From: Dama dama
Taxonomy: Eukaryota > Chordata > Mammalia > Artiodactyla > Cervidae
Length of the DNA stretch: 64,000 nt
Assembly: GCF_033118175.1 (NCBI RefSeq)
Contig: NC_083692.1
Span: 10,537,501 to 10,601,500, forward strand
Direction of reading: 5' to 3'
The translations under genes and the position numbers were made by a program. The notes beneath the pieces are model-generated. The model was not told the DNA's origin. It worked only from the letters and a program-made list of their open reading frames with translations, and did not search any database. The first letter of the stretch is position 1. The number at the start of each line of letters is the position of its first letter. Below, piece after piece: positions 22,884-33,424 of this stretch.

Positions 22884-25800
22884 GCTCAGTTCAGCTAAGT
22901 CACGCAGTCGTGTCCAACTCTTTGTGACCCCATGGACTGCAACACGCCAGAGCTACCTGTCCATCACTAACTCCAGGAGTTTACGCAAACTCATATCCAT
23001 TGACTCAGTGATGCCATCCAACCATCTGTCATCCCCTTCTCCTCCCACCTTCAATCTTTCCCAGCATCAGGGTCTTTTCAAATGAGTCAGCTCTTCGCAT
23101 CAGGTGGCCAATGTATTCGAGTTTCAACTTAAACATCAGTCCTTCCAATGAACACTCAGGACTTATCTCCTTTAGGATGGACTGGTTGGATCTCCCTGTA
23201 GTCCAAGGGACTCTCAAGAGTCTTCTCCAACACCTAAGTTCAAAAGCATCATTTCTTCGGTGCTCAGCTTTCTTTATAGTCTCCAACTCTCACATCCATA
23301 CATGATCGCTGGAAAAACCATAGCCTTGACCAGACGGACTTTGTTGGCAAAGTAATATCTCTTGTTTTAATATGCTTTCTAAGTGGGTCATAACTTTCCT
23401 TCCAAGGAGTAAGTGTCTTATAATTTCATGGCTGCAGTCAAAATTGGCAGTGATTTTGGAGTCCCAAAAAATAAAGTCTCTCACTACTTCCACTGTTTCC
23501 CCATCTATTTGCCATCAAGTGATGGGACCGGATGCCATGATCTTAGTTTTTGGAATGATGAGCTTTAAGCCAACTTTTTCACTCTCCTCTTTCACTTTCA
23601 TCAAGAGGCTCTTTAGTTTCTCTTCACTTTCTACCCTAAGGGTGGTGTTATCTGCATATCTGAGGTTATTAATATTTTTCCCGGCAATCTTGATTCCAAC
23701 TTGTACTTCCTCCAGCCCAGCATTTCTCATGATGTACTCTGCACATAAGTTAAATAAAAAGGGTGACAATATACAGTCTTGGTGTACTCCTTTTCCTATT
23801 TGGAACCAGTGTGTTGTTCCATGTCCAGTTCTAAATGTTGCTTCCTGACCTGCATGCAGATTTCTCAAGGGGCAGGTCAGGTGGTCTGGTATTCCCATCT
23901 CTTTCAGAATTTTCCACAGTTTATTGTGATCCACACAAAGGCTTTGGCTTAGTCAATAAAGCAGAAATACATGTTTTTCTGCAACTCTCATGCTTTTTCA
24001 ATGATCCAGTAGATGCTGGCAATTTTATTTCTGATCAGATGCAAGAAATGTTTAATAAAGACCTAGAAGAAACAAAAAAGAATGAATTAAAAATGAATAA
24101 TGCAATAAGTGAGATCAAAAACACTTTGGAGGGAACCAAGAGTAGAATAACGGAGGCAGAAGATAGGATAAGTGAGGTAGAAGATAAAATGGAGGAAACA
24201 AATGAAGCAGAGAGGGAAAAAGAATCAAAAGAAATGAGGACAACCTCAGGGACCTCTGGGACAATATGAAACGCCCCAACATTCGAATCATAGGAGTCCC
24301 AGAAGAAGACAAAAAGAAAGGCCATGAGAAAATACTCGAGGAAATAATAGCTGAAAACTTCCCTAAAATGGGGAAGGAAATAGCCACCCAAGTCCAAGAA
24401 ACCGAGAGAGTCCCAAACAGGATAAACCCAAGGTGAAACACCCCAAGACACATATTAATCAAACTAACAAAGATCAAACACAAAGAACAAATATTAAAAG
24501 CAGCAAGGGAGAAACAACAAATAACACACAAAGGGATTCCCATAAGGATAACAGCTGATCTATCAATAGAAACCCTCCAGGCCAGAAGGGAATGGCAGGA
24601 CATACTTAAGGTAATGAAAGAGAATAACCTACAACCTAGATTACTGTATCCAGCAAGGATCTCATTCAGATATGAAGGAGAATTCCTCTGCCTTTTCTAA
24701 ATCCAGCTTAAACATCTGGAAGTTCACAGTTCACGTACTGTTGAAGCCTGGCTTGGAGAATTTTGAGCATTACTTTACTAGCGTGTGAGATGAGTGCAAT
24801 TATGCAATAGATTGAGCATTCTTTGGCATTGCCTTTCTTAGGGATTGGAATGAAAACTGACGTTTTCCAGTTCTGTGGGCACTGCTGAGTTTTCCAATTG
24901 GCTGGTATTTTAAGTGTAGCACTTTCACAGCATCATCTTTTAGGATTTGAAATACCTCAGCTGGAATTCCATCACCTCCATTAGCTTTGTTTGTAGTGGT
25001 GCTTCCTAAGGCCCACTTGACTTCACATTCCAGGATGCCTGGCTCTAGATGAGTGATCACACTATCATGATTATCTGGGGTCATGAAGATCTTTTTTGTA
25101 CAGTTCTTCTGTGTATTCTTTCTGCCTCTTAATATCTTCTGCTTCTGTTAGGTCCATACCATTTCTGTCCTTTACTGAGCCCATCTTTGCATGAAATGTT
25201 CCCCTGATAGCTCTAATTTTCTTGAAGATATCTCTAGTCTTTCCCATTCTATTGTTTCCCTCTATTTCTTTGCACTGATCACTGAGGAAGGCTTTCTTAT
25301 CTCTCCTTGCTGTTCTTTGGAACTCTGCATTCAGATGGGTTTATCTTTCCTTTACCCCTTTGCTTTTCACTTCTCTTTTCACAGCTATTTGTATGGCCTC
25401 TTCAGACAGCCATTTTGCTTTTTTACATTTCTTGTCTTTGAGGATGGTCTTGATCCCTGTCTTCTGTACAATGTCACGAACCTCTGTCCATAGTTCATCA
25501 GGCACTCTATCAGATCTAGTCCCTTAAATCTATTTCTCACTTCCACTGTATAGTCATAAGGGATTTGATTTAGGTCATACCTGAATGATCTAGTGGTTTT
25601 CCCTACTTTCTTCAGTTTAAGTCTGAATTTGGCAATAAGGAGTTCATGATCTGAGCCACTGTCAGCTCCTGGTCTTGTTTTTGCTGACTGTATACAGCTT
25701 CTTCATCTGATTTACTGAAATCAATCTGATTTCAGTATTGACCATCTGGTGATGTCCATCTGTAGAGTCGTCTCTGGTATTGTCAGAAGAGGGTGTATGC

Positions 25801-26250
25801 TATGATCAGTGCACTCTGTTGGCAAAACTCTATTAGCCTTTGCCCTGCTTCATTCTGTACTCCCAAGGCCACATTTGCCTGCTACTCCAGGTGTTACTTG
25901 ACTTCCTACTTTTGTATTCCTCTCCCCTATAATGAAAAAGACATCTTTTGGAGGTGTTAGTTCTAGAAGGTCTGTAGGTCTTCATACAATGGTTCAACTT
26001 CAGCTTCATCAGCATTACTGGTTGGGGCACAGACTTGGGATTACCATGATATTGAATGGTTTGCCTTGGAAATCAACAGAGATCATTCTGTAGTTTTTGA
26101 GATTGCATGCAAGTACTGCATTTTGGACTCTTTTGTTGACTATGATGGCCATTTCTTCTAAGGGATTCTCGTCCACAGTAGTAGATATACTGGTCATCTC
26201 AGTTAAATTCACCCATTCCAGTCCATTTTAGTTTGCTGATTCCTAAAGTT
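22884..26250 (-). mobile_element. Long 5'-truncated BovB LINE, interrupted by L1 ORF1
   Basis: Read in reverse, it runs from the endonuclease segment (near ISxLKWTGMGEF) through the reverse transcriptase to the C-terminus and the tail at 22884. Visible parts include DQYIYYCG-like residues near 26180, the APE-type region, MDHNKLWKILKEMGIPDHLT near 23930, a YADN variant of the active-site motif (NLRYADNTTLRVESEE, near 23650) and NQSILKEISPECSLEGL near 23190. Many frameshifts and stops make it inactive. The YADD to YADN change removes the second catalytic Asp. At 24034-24683 it carries an L1 ORF1 fragment. BovB bases on either side join almost without loss, so the fragment came later. The 5' truncation point lies near 26250; no firm target-site duplication was found. 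Confidence 0.93.
24034..24683 (+). mobile_element. Internal L1 ORF1 fragment inside BovB
   Basis: The insert encodes the middle of L1 ORF1p: the coiled-coil part (SEIKNTLEGTKSRITEAEDR, ISEVEDKMEE) and then, after a frameshift near 24220, the RNA-recognition part (RPNIRIIGVPEEDKKK, ENFPKMGKEIATQVQETERV) and the C-terminal part (HILIKLTKIKHKEQILKAAR, RREWQDILKVMKENNLQPR). L1 ORF1p is an RNA-binding trimeric chaperone. The fragment has no 5'UTR, no L1 3' end, no poly(A) on either strand and no visible target-site duplication. Its orientation is opposite to the host BovB. This is not the product of ordinary target-primed reverse transcription; endonuclease-independent capture or filler insertion is more likely. 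Confidence 0.9.
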
Positions 26251-26387
26251 ACTTGGGCTTTATCATATACTGCTTGTAAGAAAAGTACATCCATATTCAA
26301 AATAAATCTTCATGTTTAACATGTTGATGGAGAATTCTGTTTTCCTAAAACTACTTCTATGTCTTGTTTTGAAAATTAAGCCCTGAG

Positions 26388-28591
26388 GTACGTGGATTTA
26401 TCTCTGGGCTTTCTATTTTGTTCCATTGATCTATATTTCTGTCTTTGTGCCAGTACCATACTGTCTTGATGACTGTGGCTTTGTAGTAGAGCCTGAAGTC
26501 AGGCAGGTTGATTCCTTCAGTTCCATTCTTCTTTCTCAAGATTGCTTTGGCTATTCGAGGTTTTTTGTATTTTCATACAAATTGTGAAATTATTTGTTCT
26601 AGTTCTGTGAAGAATACTGCTGGTAGCTTGATAGGGATTGCATTGAATCTACAGATTGCTTTGGGTAGTATACTCATTTTCACAATATTGAGTCTTCCAA
26701 TCGATGAACACGGTATATTTCTCCATCTATTTGTGTCCACTTTGATTTCTTTCATCAGTGTTTTAAGGTTTTCTATATATAGGTCTTTCGTTTCTTTAGG
26801 TAGATATACTCCTAAGTATTTTATTCTTTTTGTTGCAATGGAGAATGGTATTGTGTCCTTAATTTCTCTTTCTGTTTTCTCATTGTTAACGTATAGGAAT
26901 GCAAGGGATTTCTGTGTGTCAATTTTATATCCTGCAACATTACTGTATTCATTGATTAGCTGCAGTAATTTTCTGGTAGAGTCATTAGGGTTTTCTATGT
27001 AGAGGATCATGTCGTCTGCAAACAGTGAGAGTTTTACTTCTTCTTTTCTTTTCTGGATTCCTTTTATTTCTTTTTCTGCTCTGATTGCTGTGACCAATAC
27101 TTCCAAAATATGTTGAATAGTAGTGGTGAGAGTGGACACCTTATCTTCAACAAAGGAGACAAGTATATACAATAGAAAAAAGACAACCTCTTTAACAAGT
27201 ACTGCTGGGAAAACTGGTCAACCACTTGTAAAAGAATGAAACTAGAACACCTTCTAACACCATACACAAAAATAAAATCAAAATGGATTAAAGATCTAAA
27301 TGTAAGACCAGAAACGATAAAACTCCTACAGGAGAACATAGGCAAAACACTCTCTGACATAAATCACGGCAGGATCCTCTATGACCCACCTCCCAGAATA
27401 TTGGAAATAAAAGCAAAAATAAACAAATGGGACCTAATTAAACTTAAAAGCTTTTGCACAACAAAGGAAACTATATGCACGGTGAAAAGACAGCCCTCAG
27501 AATGGGATAAAATAACAGCAAACGAAGCAACAGACAAAGCATTAATCTCAAAAATATACAAGCAACTCCTGCAGCTCAATTCCAGAAAAATAAATGACCC
27601 AACCAAAAAATGGGCCAAAGAACTAAACAGACATTTCTCCAAAGAAGACATACACATGGTTAAGAAACACATGAAAAGATGCTCAACATCACTCATCATC
27701 AGAGAAATACAAATCAAAACCACAATGAGGTACCATTACACACCAGTCAGGATGCCTGCTATCGAAAAGTCTACAAACAATAAATGCTGGAGAGGGTGTG
27801 GAGAAAAGGGAACCCTCTTACACTGTTGGTGGGAATGCAAACTAGTACAGCCGCTATGGAGAACAGTGTGGAGATTCCTTAAAAAACTGGAAATAGGACT
27901 GCCATATGACCCAGCAACCCCACTCCTGGGCATACACACCAAGGAAACCAGATCTGAAAGAGACACATACACCCCAATGTTCATCGCAGCACTGTTTATA
28001 ATAGCCAGGACATGGAAGCAACCTAGATGCCCATCAGCAGACGAATGGATAAGGAAGCTGTGGTACATATACACCATGGAATATTACTCAGCCATTAAAA
28101 AGAATTCATTTGAATCAGTTCTAATGAGATGGATGAAACTGGAGCCCATTATACAGAGTGAAGTAAGCCAGAAAGATAAAGACCAATACAGTATACTAAC
28201 GCGTATATATGGAATTTTGAAAAATGGTAACGATAACCCTATATGCAAAACAGAAAAAGAGACACAGATGTACAGAAAAGACTTTGGGACTCTGTGGGAG
28301 AAGGTGAGGGTGGGATGTTCTGAGAGAATAGCATTGAAACACATATACTATCAAGGGTGAAACAGATCACCAGTCCAGATTGGATGCATGAGACATGTGC
28401 TCAGGGCTGGTGCACTGGGAAGACCCAGAGGGATGGGGTGGGGAGGGAGGTGGGAGGGGGGATCGGGATGGGGAACACATGTAAATCCATGGCTGATTCA
28501 TGTCAATGTATGGCAAAAACCACTACAATACTGTAAAGTAATTAGCCTCCAACTAATAAAAATAAACAAAAAAAAAAAAAAAAGAAAGAAA
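26388..28591 (+). mobile_element. Twin-primed (5'-inverted) L1 LINE with 17-base TSD
   Basis: The left part (26388 to about 27146) is L1 ORF2 on the minus strand, from CPLSPLLFNI through the LFADDMILYIENP active-site segment to IDQWNKIESPEINPRT. The right part (about 27137 to 28591) is L1 on the plus strand, starting at the very next ORF2 codons (LIF.K..K.IQW) and running through the 3'UTR to a poly(A) tail. The two parts are contiguous in the L1 map, judged against the copy at 46.9-48.9 kb near 47400. The internal switch has a short shared GGACACC-like overlap. A perfect 17-base duplication, GAAAATTAAGCCCTGAG, flanks the whole at 26371-26387 and 28592-28608. This is the signature of twin priming in one insertion event. 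Confidence 0.95.
27236..28360 (+). pseudogene. L1 ORF2 C-terminal fragment, open 374 codons
   Basis: The frame covers the region after the reverse transcriptase: LNVRPETIKLLQENIGKTLS, the Cys-rich zinc-knuckle-like part (NKCWRGCGEKGTLLHCWWEC, four Cys and a His spaced as in L1 ORF2) and the KLWYIYTMEYYSAIKK segment. It lacks the endonuclease and reverse transcriptase on this strand because of the inversion. The usual TAG stop after HIYGI is TTG here (28217-28219), so the frame continues 47 codons into what is 3'UTR in the copy at 314-1262. It has no start or promoter of its own and is not a host gene. Confidence 0.92.
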
Positions 28592-28608
28592 GAAAATTAA
28601 GCCCTGAG

Positions 28609-30374
28609 CAAATACGCTAAATGACGATGTAAATTGATTTTTTTGTTTTCAGAATTTTTTTTCTTTTTGGAACAAACAAAAAGTTTAACCAAATTGATCT
28701 TATTTTTATTAATACCAGTAGATGAATTAGATGAATTGTCTTTCTCAAATTTCCAGATTTCAGAACAGTTGGAGCAACGTATTTATAATGTTAGAAGAAA
28801 TCATTGGCTTTGGCCTTAGAAAAACAAAGAAAGATGAAAAACTGAAACAATAAACTCAAGTTTCACAGAATTATAAAAATTTTCATCAATAACTTTGCCA
28901 CCCTGGAAACACTAATTAAAGATCATTATAAGGACAGACAGCAAATGCACAAAATTATGCTAAAAAAAGATGCGGTAGGAACACTACTGAGAAAGCAATC
29001 TCAGAAGCAAATTAATTAGAACTATGAAAAGTGATAGGGATTTTATTAATTATAACATTATTGCCAGATAAATGAGTCAAAGTCATTCATTACGTTTTTT
29101 TCATAATACATTCTGCACTTGAACTTACCTTATCTGTTTGAGCTAATACAAAAATAAAATGTTGCAGAAGAATAAATAACAGATTGGAAAGTATAACCTT
29201 TTAAAAGAATTTTCTTAAGAGTAGATTGTTTTTACTTTATGCTGAATTTTTTATTACAATTTTTTCCAGGTAAAAAAGAATTTAAACACTATTTTCATAT
29301 TCCTTTGTATCTTTCTATTTCCATTGATCATTCTCTTTCTCTTTTCCTTCTCTGTCTCTCTCCAGGCACTTTCTGCTTCACTTCAGAATTTTTTTAATAA
29401 ATTGAACTAGTCATTGACATGACCAAATATATAAAAATAAATTTTTAATGGTTAGTTTTATCATCAACATTAATGTCCAACTGGAAAATAAATGGTAAAG
29501 TTGCAAGGTTTGATCACCCTACATGACTTTTTAGCCAGCATTTGCATTATTCTGAAATTTAACCATTATAGAAATCATCTTGCATATTAATTTTTCTCTC
29601 TACTACTAAGAAGATGGTAAGAACAGATGATTCTGAAGGATGATCCTCTTACACTGTGCACGTTACTTAATTTTATAAATAGAATTTGTCTCAGTGGCCA
29701 CTTAAGGCAGTAACATGAGCCATTCTGTTGTTTTATTGTTCATCTTCTTTTTTAATCTTTAATGACTTTTGTTAATTCATATATTTATTTGGTAGAAATT
29801 TCTGTCTTAAGTATCTTAATGCCCATTGTGTAAGTAATTTGTTCCTAAGGACCCCTCGGTTTTAATTTACTTTGTGTTTTACTGAATAATAGGTATTTTG
29901 TAATACTGAATAGAAAATGTTTCAGAGACTCAGAATCTTCAGAAACAAAATCTTTTTAAAGCTTGGCTACACAAGTGACAATGCCTTAAAATTCTGCACA
30001 ACTTCATTCTCAGGAATAAGACATCATATTCAAAAGAGGTTAATTAAGTTCCACTTCATAAATTATATAGAGTTGACCAAAGAGCAGGACTATTAAATAA
30101 CAGAAAATTTCACTAGAATTTTTGTCTCTGATGTCTCAACAAATAACTTTCGTCAATACACACTTTAGTAAACATTTTAAGGATATTTGATCAGTTGTTT
30201 TCAATCTCTTTATTCAAAAATCCAAGGCTTTTTTGGTGGCAGCATTCCATTACTTATCTCCAAACTAGCAGTGTTATACCTTGGTTCCTTATGTGAAAGT
30301 TGTCTTTTTAAACCATATAGCCATATGCAGTGCTTCATGTTCAAATTAAAGGAGTTAACATTAATTAAATCCCT
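28609..30374. other. Unique AT-rich sequence, no gene seen
   Basis: AT-rich DNA with a short CT-rich stretch at about 29318-29365. No exon or recognisable repeat was found. Confidence 0.45.
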
Positions 30375-30437
30375 GTTACCTGGGAGGCTGCAGCCGATGG
30401 GGTCACAAAGAGTTGGACATGACTGAACAGCCAAGCA
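30375..30437 (+). mobile_element. BOV-A-type SINE 3' fragment
   Basis: Only the last part of the BovB-like body remains: GAGGCTGCAGCCGATGGGGT, then CAAAGAGTTGGACATGACTG. Confidence 0.8.
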
Positions 30438-30440
30438 CAC

Positions 30441-31159
30441 ATATGCCCAGCACTAACTAGCTACCTTTAAAATGGTGTAATATTAAAGAGCAAAATCAGA
30501 ACTCTCCTTCCAGCAATGGAATCATGAAAGAATCAGCTCATTCCCTTAAGCAGAAAACAAGTATAAAACAGATTGAAATTATTCAAAATAATCACTTTAA
30601 GAACTAAAAATGACCAAAGGCAGGCCACAAGTGGAGAGGTGTTTATTCATGAAAAATGACTATTTCATTGGTTAAGAAAGGTGAATTTATGGTCTTTCCA
30701 TGCAAGATTGTTCCCACGTCCAACTCAGAGGATGAAAGCTAATGCCTCACTTGCCCAGAGGTAGAAATTTGGTCTAAGGCTAAAGCACAGCAACTAGAAA
30801 CCAAAGAGGAGTTTGGGATCAAGATAATCATAGGAAAGCTGAGATAAGTTCTACACATCTCCCTGGGTGACTTCTAAACTATGCATGCAAGCCTTGGAGA
30901 AGTGTGAAAATTTGCTGCATCTTAAATATATTCCTCACTCCACAGCTCATGAGGGCACAGGATAAAAGATGTATTGGCTCTTGGTATCTGAGAATAGTCT
31001 CTGTCTAAATCACTGGCTGACTGCCGAACTACACAGACACAGAGTAGACCTCTATGGGCAAAAGCTAAAGAAAAGTGAGCAAAGACCACAGTGTAAACCC
31101 ATCACAGAGGTAAAGGATTTTGCATTTGGAGACCAGGAAAGTTAATTGACTACTGAAAA
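30441..31159. other. Unique sequence, no gene seen
   Basis: No recognisable repeat, exon or RNA gene. Confidence 0.45.
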
Positions 31160-31440
31160 CAAGCATTCATTGAAAGGACTGATGCTGAAGCTGAAGCTCC
31201 AATAATTTGGACATCAGATGGGAAGAACTGACTCATTGGAAAAGACCCTGATGCTGGGAAAGACAGTAGGTTGGAGGAGAAGGGGATGACAGAGAATGAG
31301 ATGGTTGGATGTCGTCATTGACTCAATGGACATGAGTTTGAGCAAACTCCAAGAGATAGTGAAGGACAGGGAAGCCTGGTGCACTGTAATCATGGGGTCA
31401 CAACAGTTGGATATGACTGAGTGACTGAACAACAACAAAA
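31160..31440 (+). mobile_element. Old BovB 3' fragment with (AAC)n-type tail
   Basis: The C-terminal BovB region is followed from the GAAAGGACTGATGCTGAAGC segment to the end GACTGAGTGACTGAACAACA. Divergence is greater than in the copies at 16.6 and 62.9 kb, and the tail is AACAACAAC rather than (ACTGA)n. It is non-coding through mutation. Confidence 0.9.
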
Positions 31441-31444
31441 CAAA

Positions 31445-32570
31445 CATAAAAACAGCAACTCTCAGAAAAATAAGACAGAATTAAGAGTCACCACAATGTA
31501 TCATCCAATCTCCAGCTTTCAACCAAAAATTACTAGATGTGTGGATAAATTAACAAATGTGATTCATAACCAGAAAAAAAAAGTCACATATGCTAGCTAA
31601 AACAAATATTTCAAAGCAGTCACTATAAATATGTTCCAAAATTTTTCTTAAAATGTCCAAGGAATTAAAGGTAATGAGCTAATAATAAGAAGCAAATAGG
31701 GATCTCAAGAGAAAATTTAAAAAGAGCCAAGTAGGAATTCTAAAGCTGAAAAATACAATAACAAAAGGTAAAAATTCACTAGATAAATTTAATTGCAGCA
31801 TTCAGATGACAAAAAAAAAAAGAAAGTGAACTTGAAGATATGCCAGAAGAAATTGTCTAATTTGAAGTATGGGGAAAAAAGGATTAAAGAAAAAAGAAGT
31901 CATTTAAAGTAGAAGCTAAATATTTCAGAAAATCACTAAAACTGAGGAATCTTTAGCTAGAATAAATATTTATCTAGCTAAAGCTTTAGCTAGAAGAAGA
32001 AGAAATAAATGAAATACACATTACCAATATTAGGAATGAAAAAGAGGATATCAATATAGAGACTCCAGATGTTAAAGAGAAAGGGAATATTATAAACACT
32101 TCATGCCAAAAAAAAGTTTTACTTTATGGGAAAATAAGTTTTTTCCAATACAAAATTACAAATATTAACTCAAGAAAAATAAAAAAGTTGAATCCTACTC
32201 TATCAATTAAATAAATAGCATTGGCTATTTAAAATCTTCTCCACCCAAAATAAAGGTTCAGAGAGTTTCACTGGTGAAGTCTATTACTTAAAGAAGAAAC
32301 TCTGCCAATCCTGACAAAGCTTCTACAGAAACTAACTTGTGATATTTATGTTATGAGGCCAATATTACACTGATAACCAAGCCAGGCAGAGACAACATAT
32401 GAAAACTACAGACTGATATCCTTCATAAACATAGATGCAAAAATGCTTAACAAAATAATAGCAAATAAAATCCAGCAATATATAAAAGAATAATGCATTA
32501 TGATCTAAAAGGTTTATCCTAAGAATACAAGTTCATTTCAAATAAAAAATCAGTCAATGTCATCTATCAC
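31445..32570 (+). mobile_element. Ancient L1/HAL1-type remnant
   Basis: A-rich sequence with decayed L1 ORF1-like wording (AAAAAGAGCCAAGTAGGAAT, AAAATTCACTAGATAAATTT, GTGAACTTGAAGATATGCC) followed by an ORF2 reverse-transcriptase-like stretch. Translating 32390-32490 gives fragments like the RPISL..N.DAKILNKI motif. All frames are destroyed. Whether it is one L1 or a HAL1 (ORF1-only) plus L1 cannot be told. Confidence 0.55.
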
Positions 32571-32644
32571 ATCAAAAGATATTTATCTATGAATTACTTT
32601 CTCCCCTGGCATATACTTTAGTTTGTTTTCAATCACCTATGTAA

Positions 32645-32790
32645 TTCTGTTTATTCTTATTTTATATTTGAGGAATCAGAAATCAAGAAGAGTTCAGTAA
32701 CTGGCCAAATTTCACATATCATATAAAAGGCATCAAGAATTTTAGCTCGTGTCTGCCTCATCTTAAATTATTCTTTCTACTGTGAATCTT
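32645..32790 (-). repeat. MIR SINE relic
   Basis: The MIR body is visible in reverse: TTTATATTTGAGGAATCAGA, AGTTCAGTAACTGGCCAAAT, then AATTTTAGCTCGTGTCTGCC. Strongly diverged. Confidence 0.55.
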
Positions 32791-33270
32791 CCACTAAAGA
32801 CCTTCAATAGTACGAAAAATGAATCTTTTTAATGAATTGCTTGTGTTCCCTCAGGTAGTAACTTTGCCAAAATCCTTTATATTCTGGATAATAAACACTT
32901 TATACAAAGCAGTATGTTCCATGCTGTTGGACACATAATAACTGCTCTACTTCCCTTGCTAGCACCAAATGCCCAGAATCCAGTCTCAATAATAGTTCTG
33001 AAACCTATGAATTTGAAACATTAGATGCACAAAAGTTTCCCATCTTCCATTTGGTTAAAAAAAGTCTGTTACCGTATGTGAGGTCCAAGGGGAAAATGAA
33101 AATGCAAAGGGCTTGAGTCGTGCTTCAGAGGATGCATTCTTTATCCCCAAAATAAGTATGGCAGTTCATGTGAGTGTGTACATGTAATTAATATCTATCA
33201 CATGAGAAAATAAAATGATCTTTTATACATAAATACCCATGAATGCTCTTGCATTAGATCTACTGTTGAA
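32791..33270. other. Unique sequence, no gene seen
   Basis: No recognisable feature before the short L1 insertion. Confidence 0.42.
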
Positions 33271-33413
33271 GGGTGGAGAGGGAGGTGGGAGGGGGGGATC
33301 GGGATGGGGAATACATGTAAATCCATGGCTGATTCATGTCAATGTATGACAAAAACCACTACAATATTGTAAAGTAATTAGCCTCCAACTAATAAAAATA
33401 AATGAAAAAAAAA
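33271..33413 (+). mobile_element. Very short L1 insertion (3'UTR only)
   Basis: Only the last 143 bases of ruminant L1 are present: the G-rich tract at 33271-33309, GTAAATCCATGGCTGATTCA, GTAAAGTAATTAGCCTCC and a short poly(A). Flanking TGTTGAAG and TGATGAAG may be a weak target-site duplication. It has no coding content. Confidence 0.93.
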
Positions 33414-33424
33414 GTATGATGAAG

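Noticed and set aside
24034..24683. A normal L1 insertion in BovB
   Set aside because: No L1 3' end, no poly(A), no target duplication.
27236..28360. 374-codon open frame as a possible host gene
   Set aside because: It is entirely L1 ORF2 C-terminus within a twin-primed insertion with a TSD.
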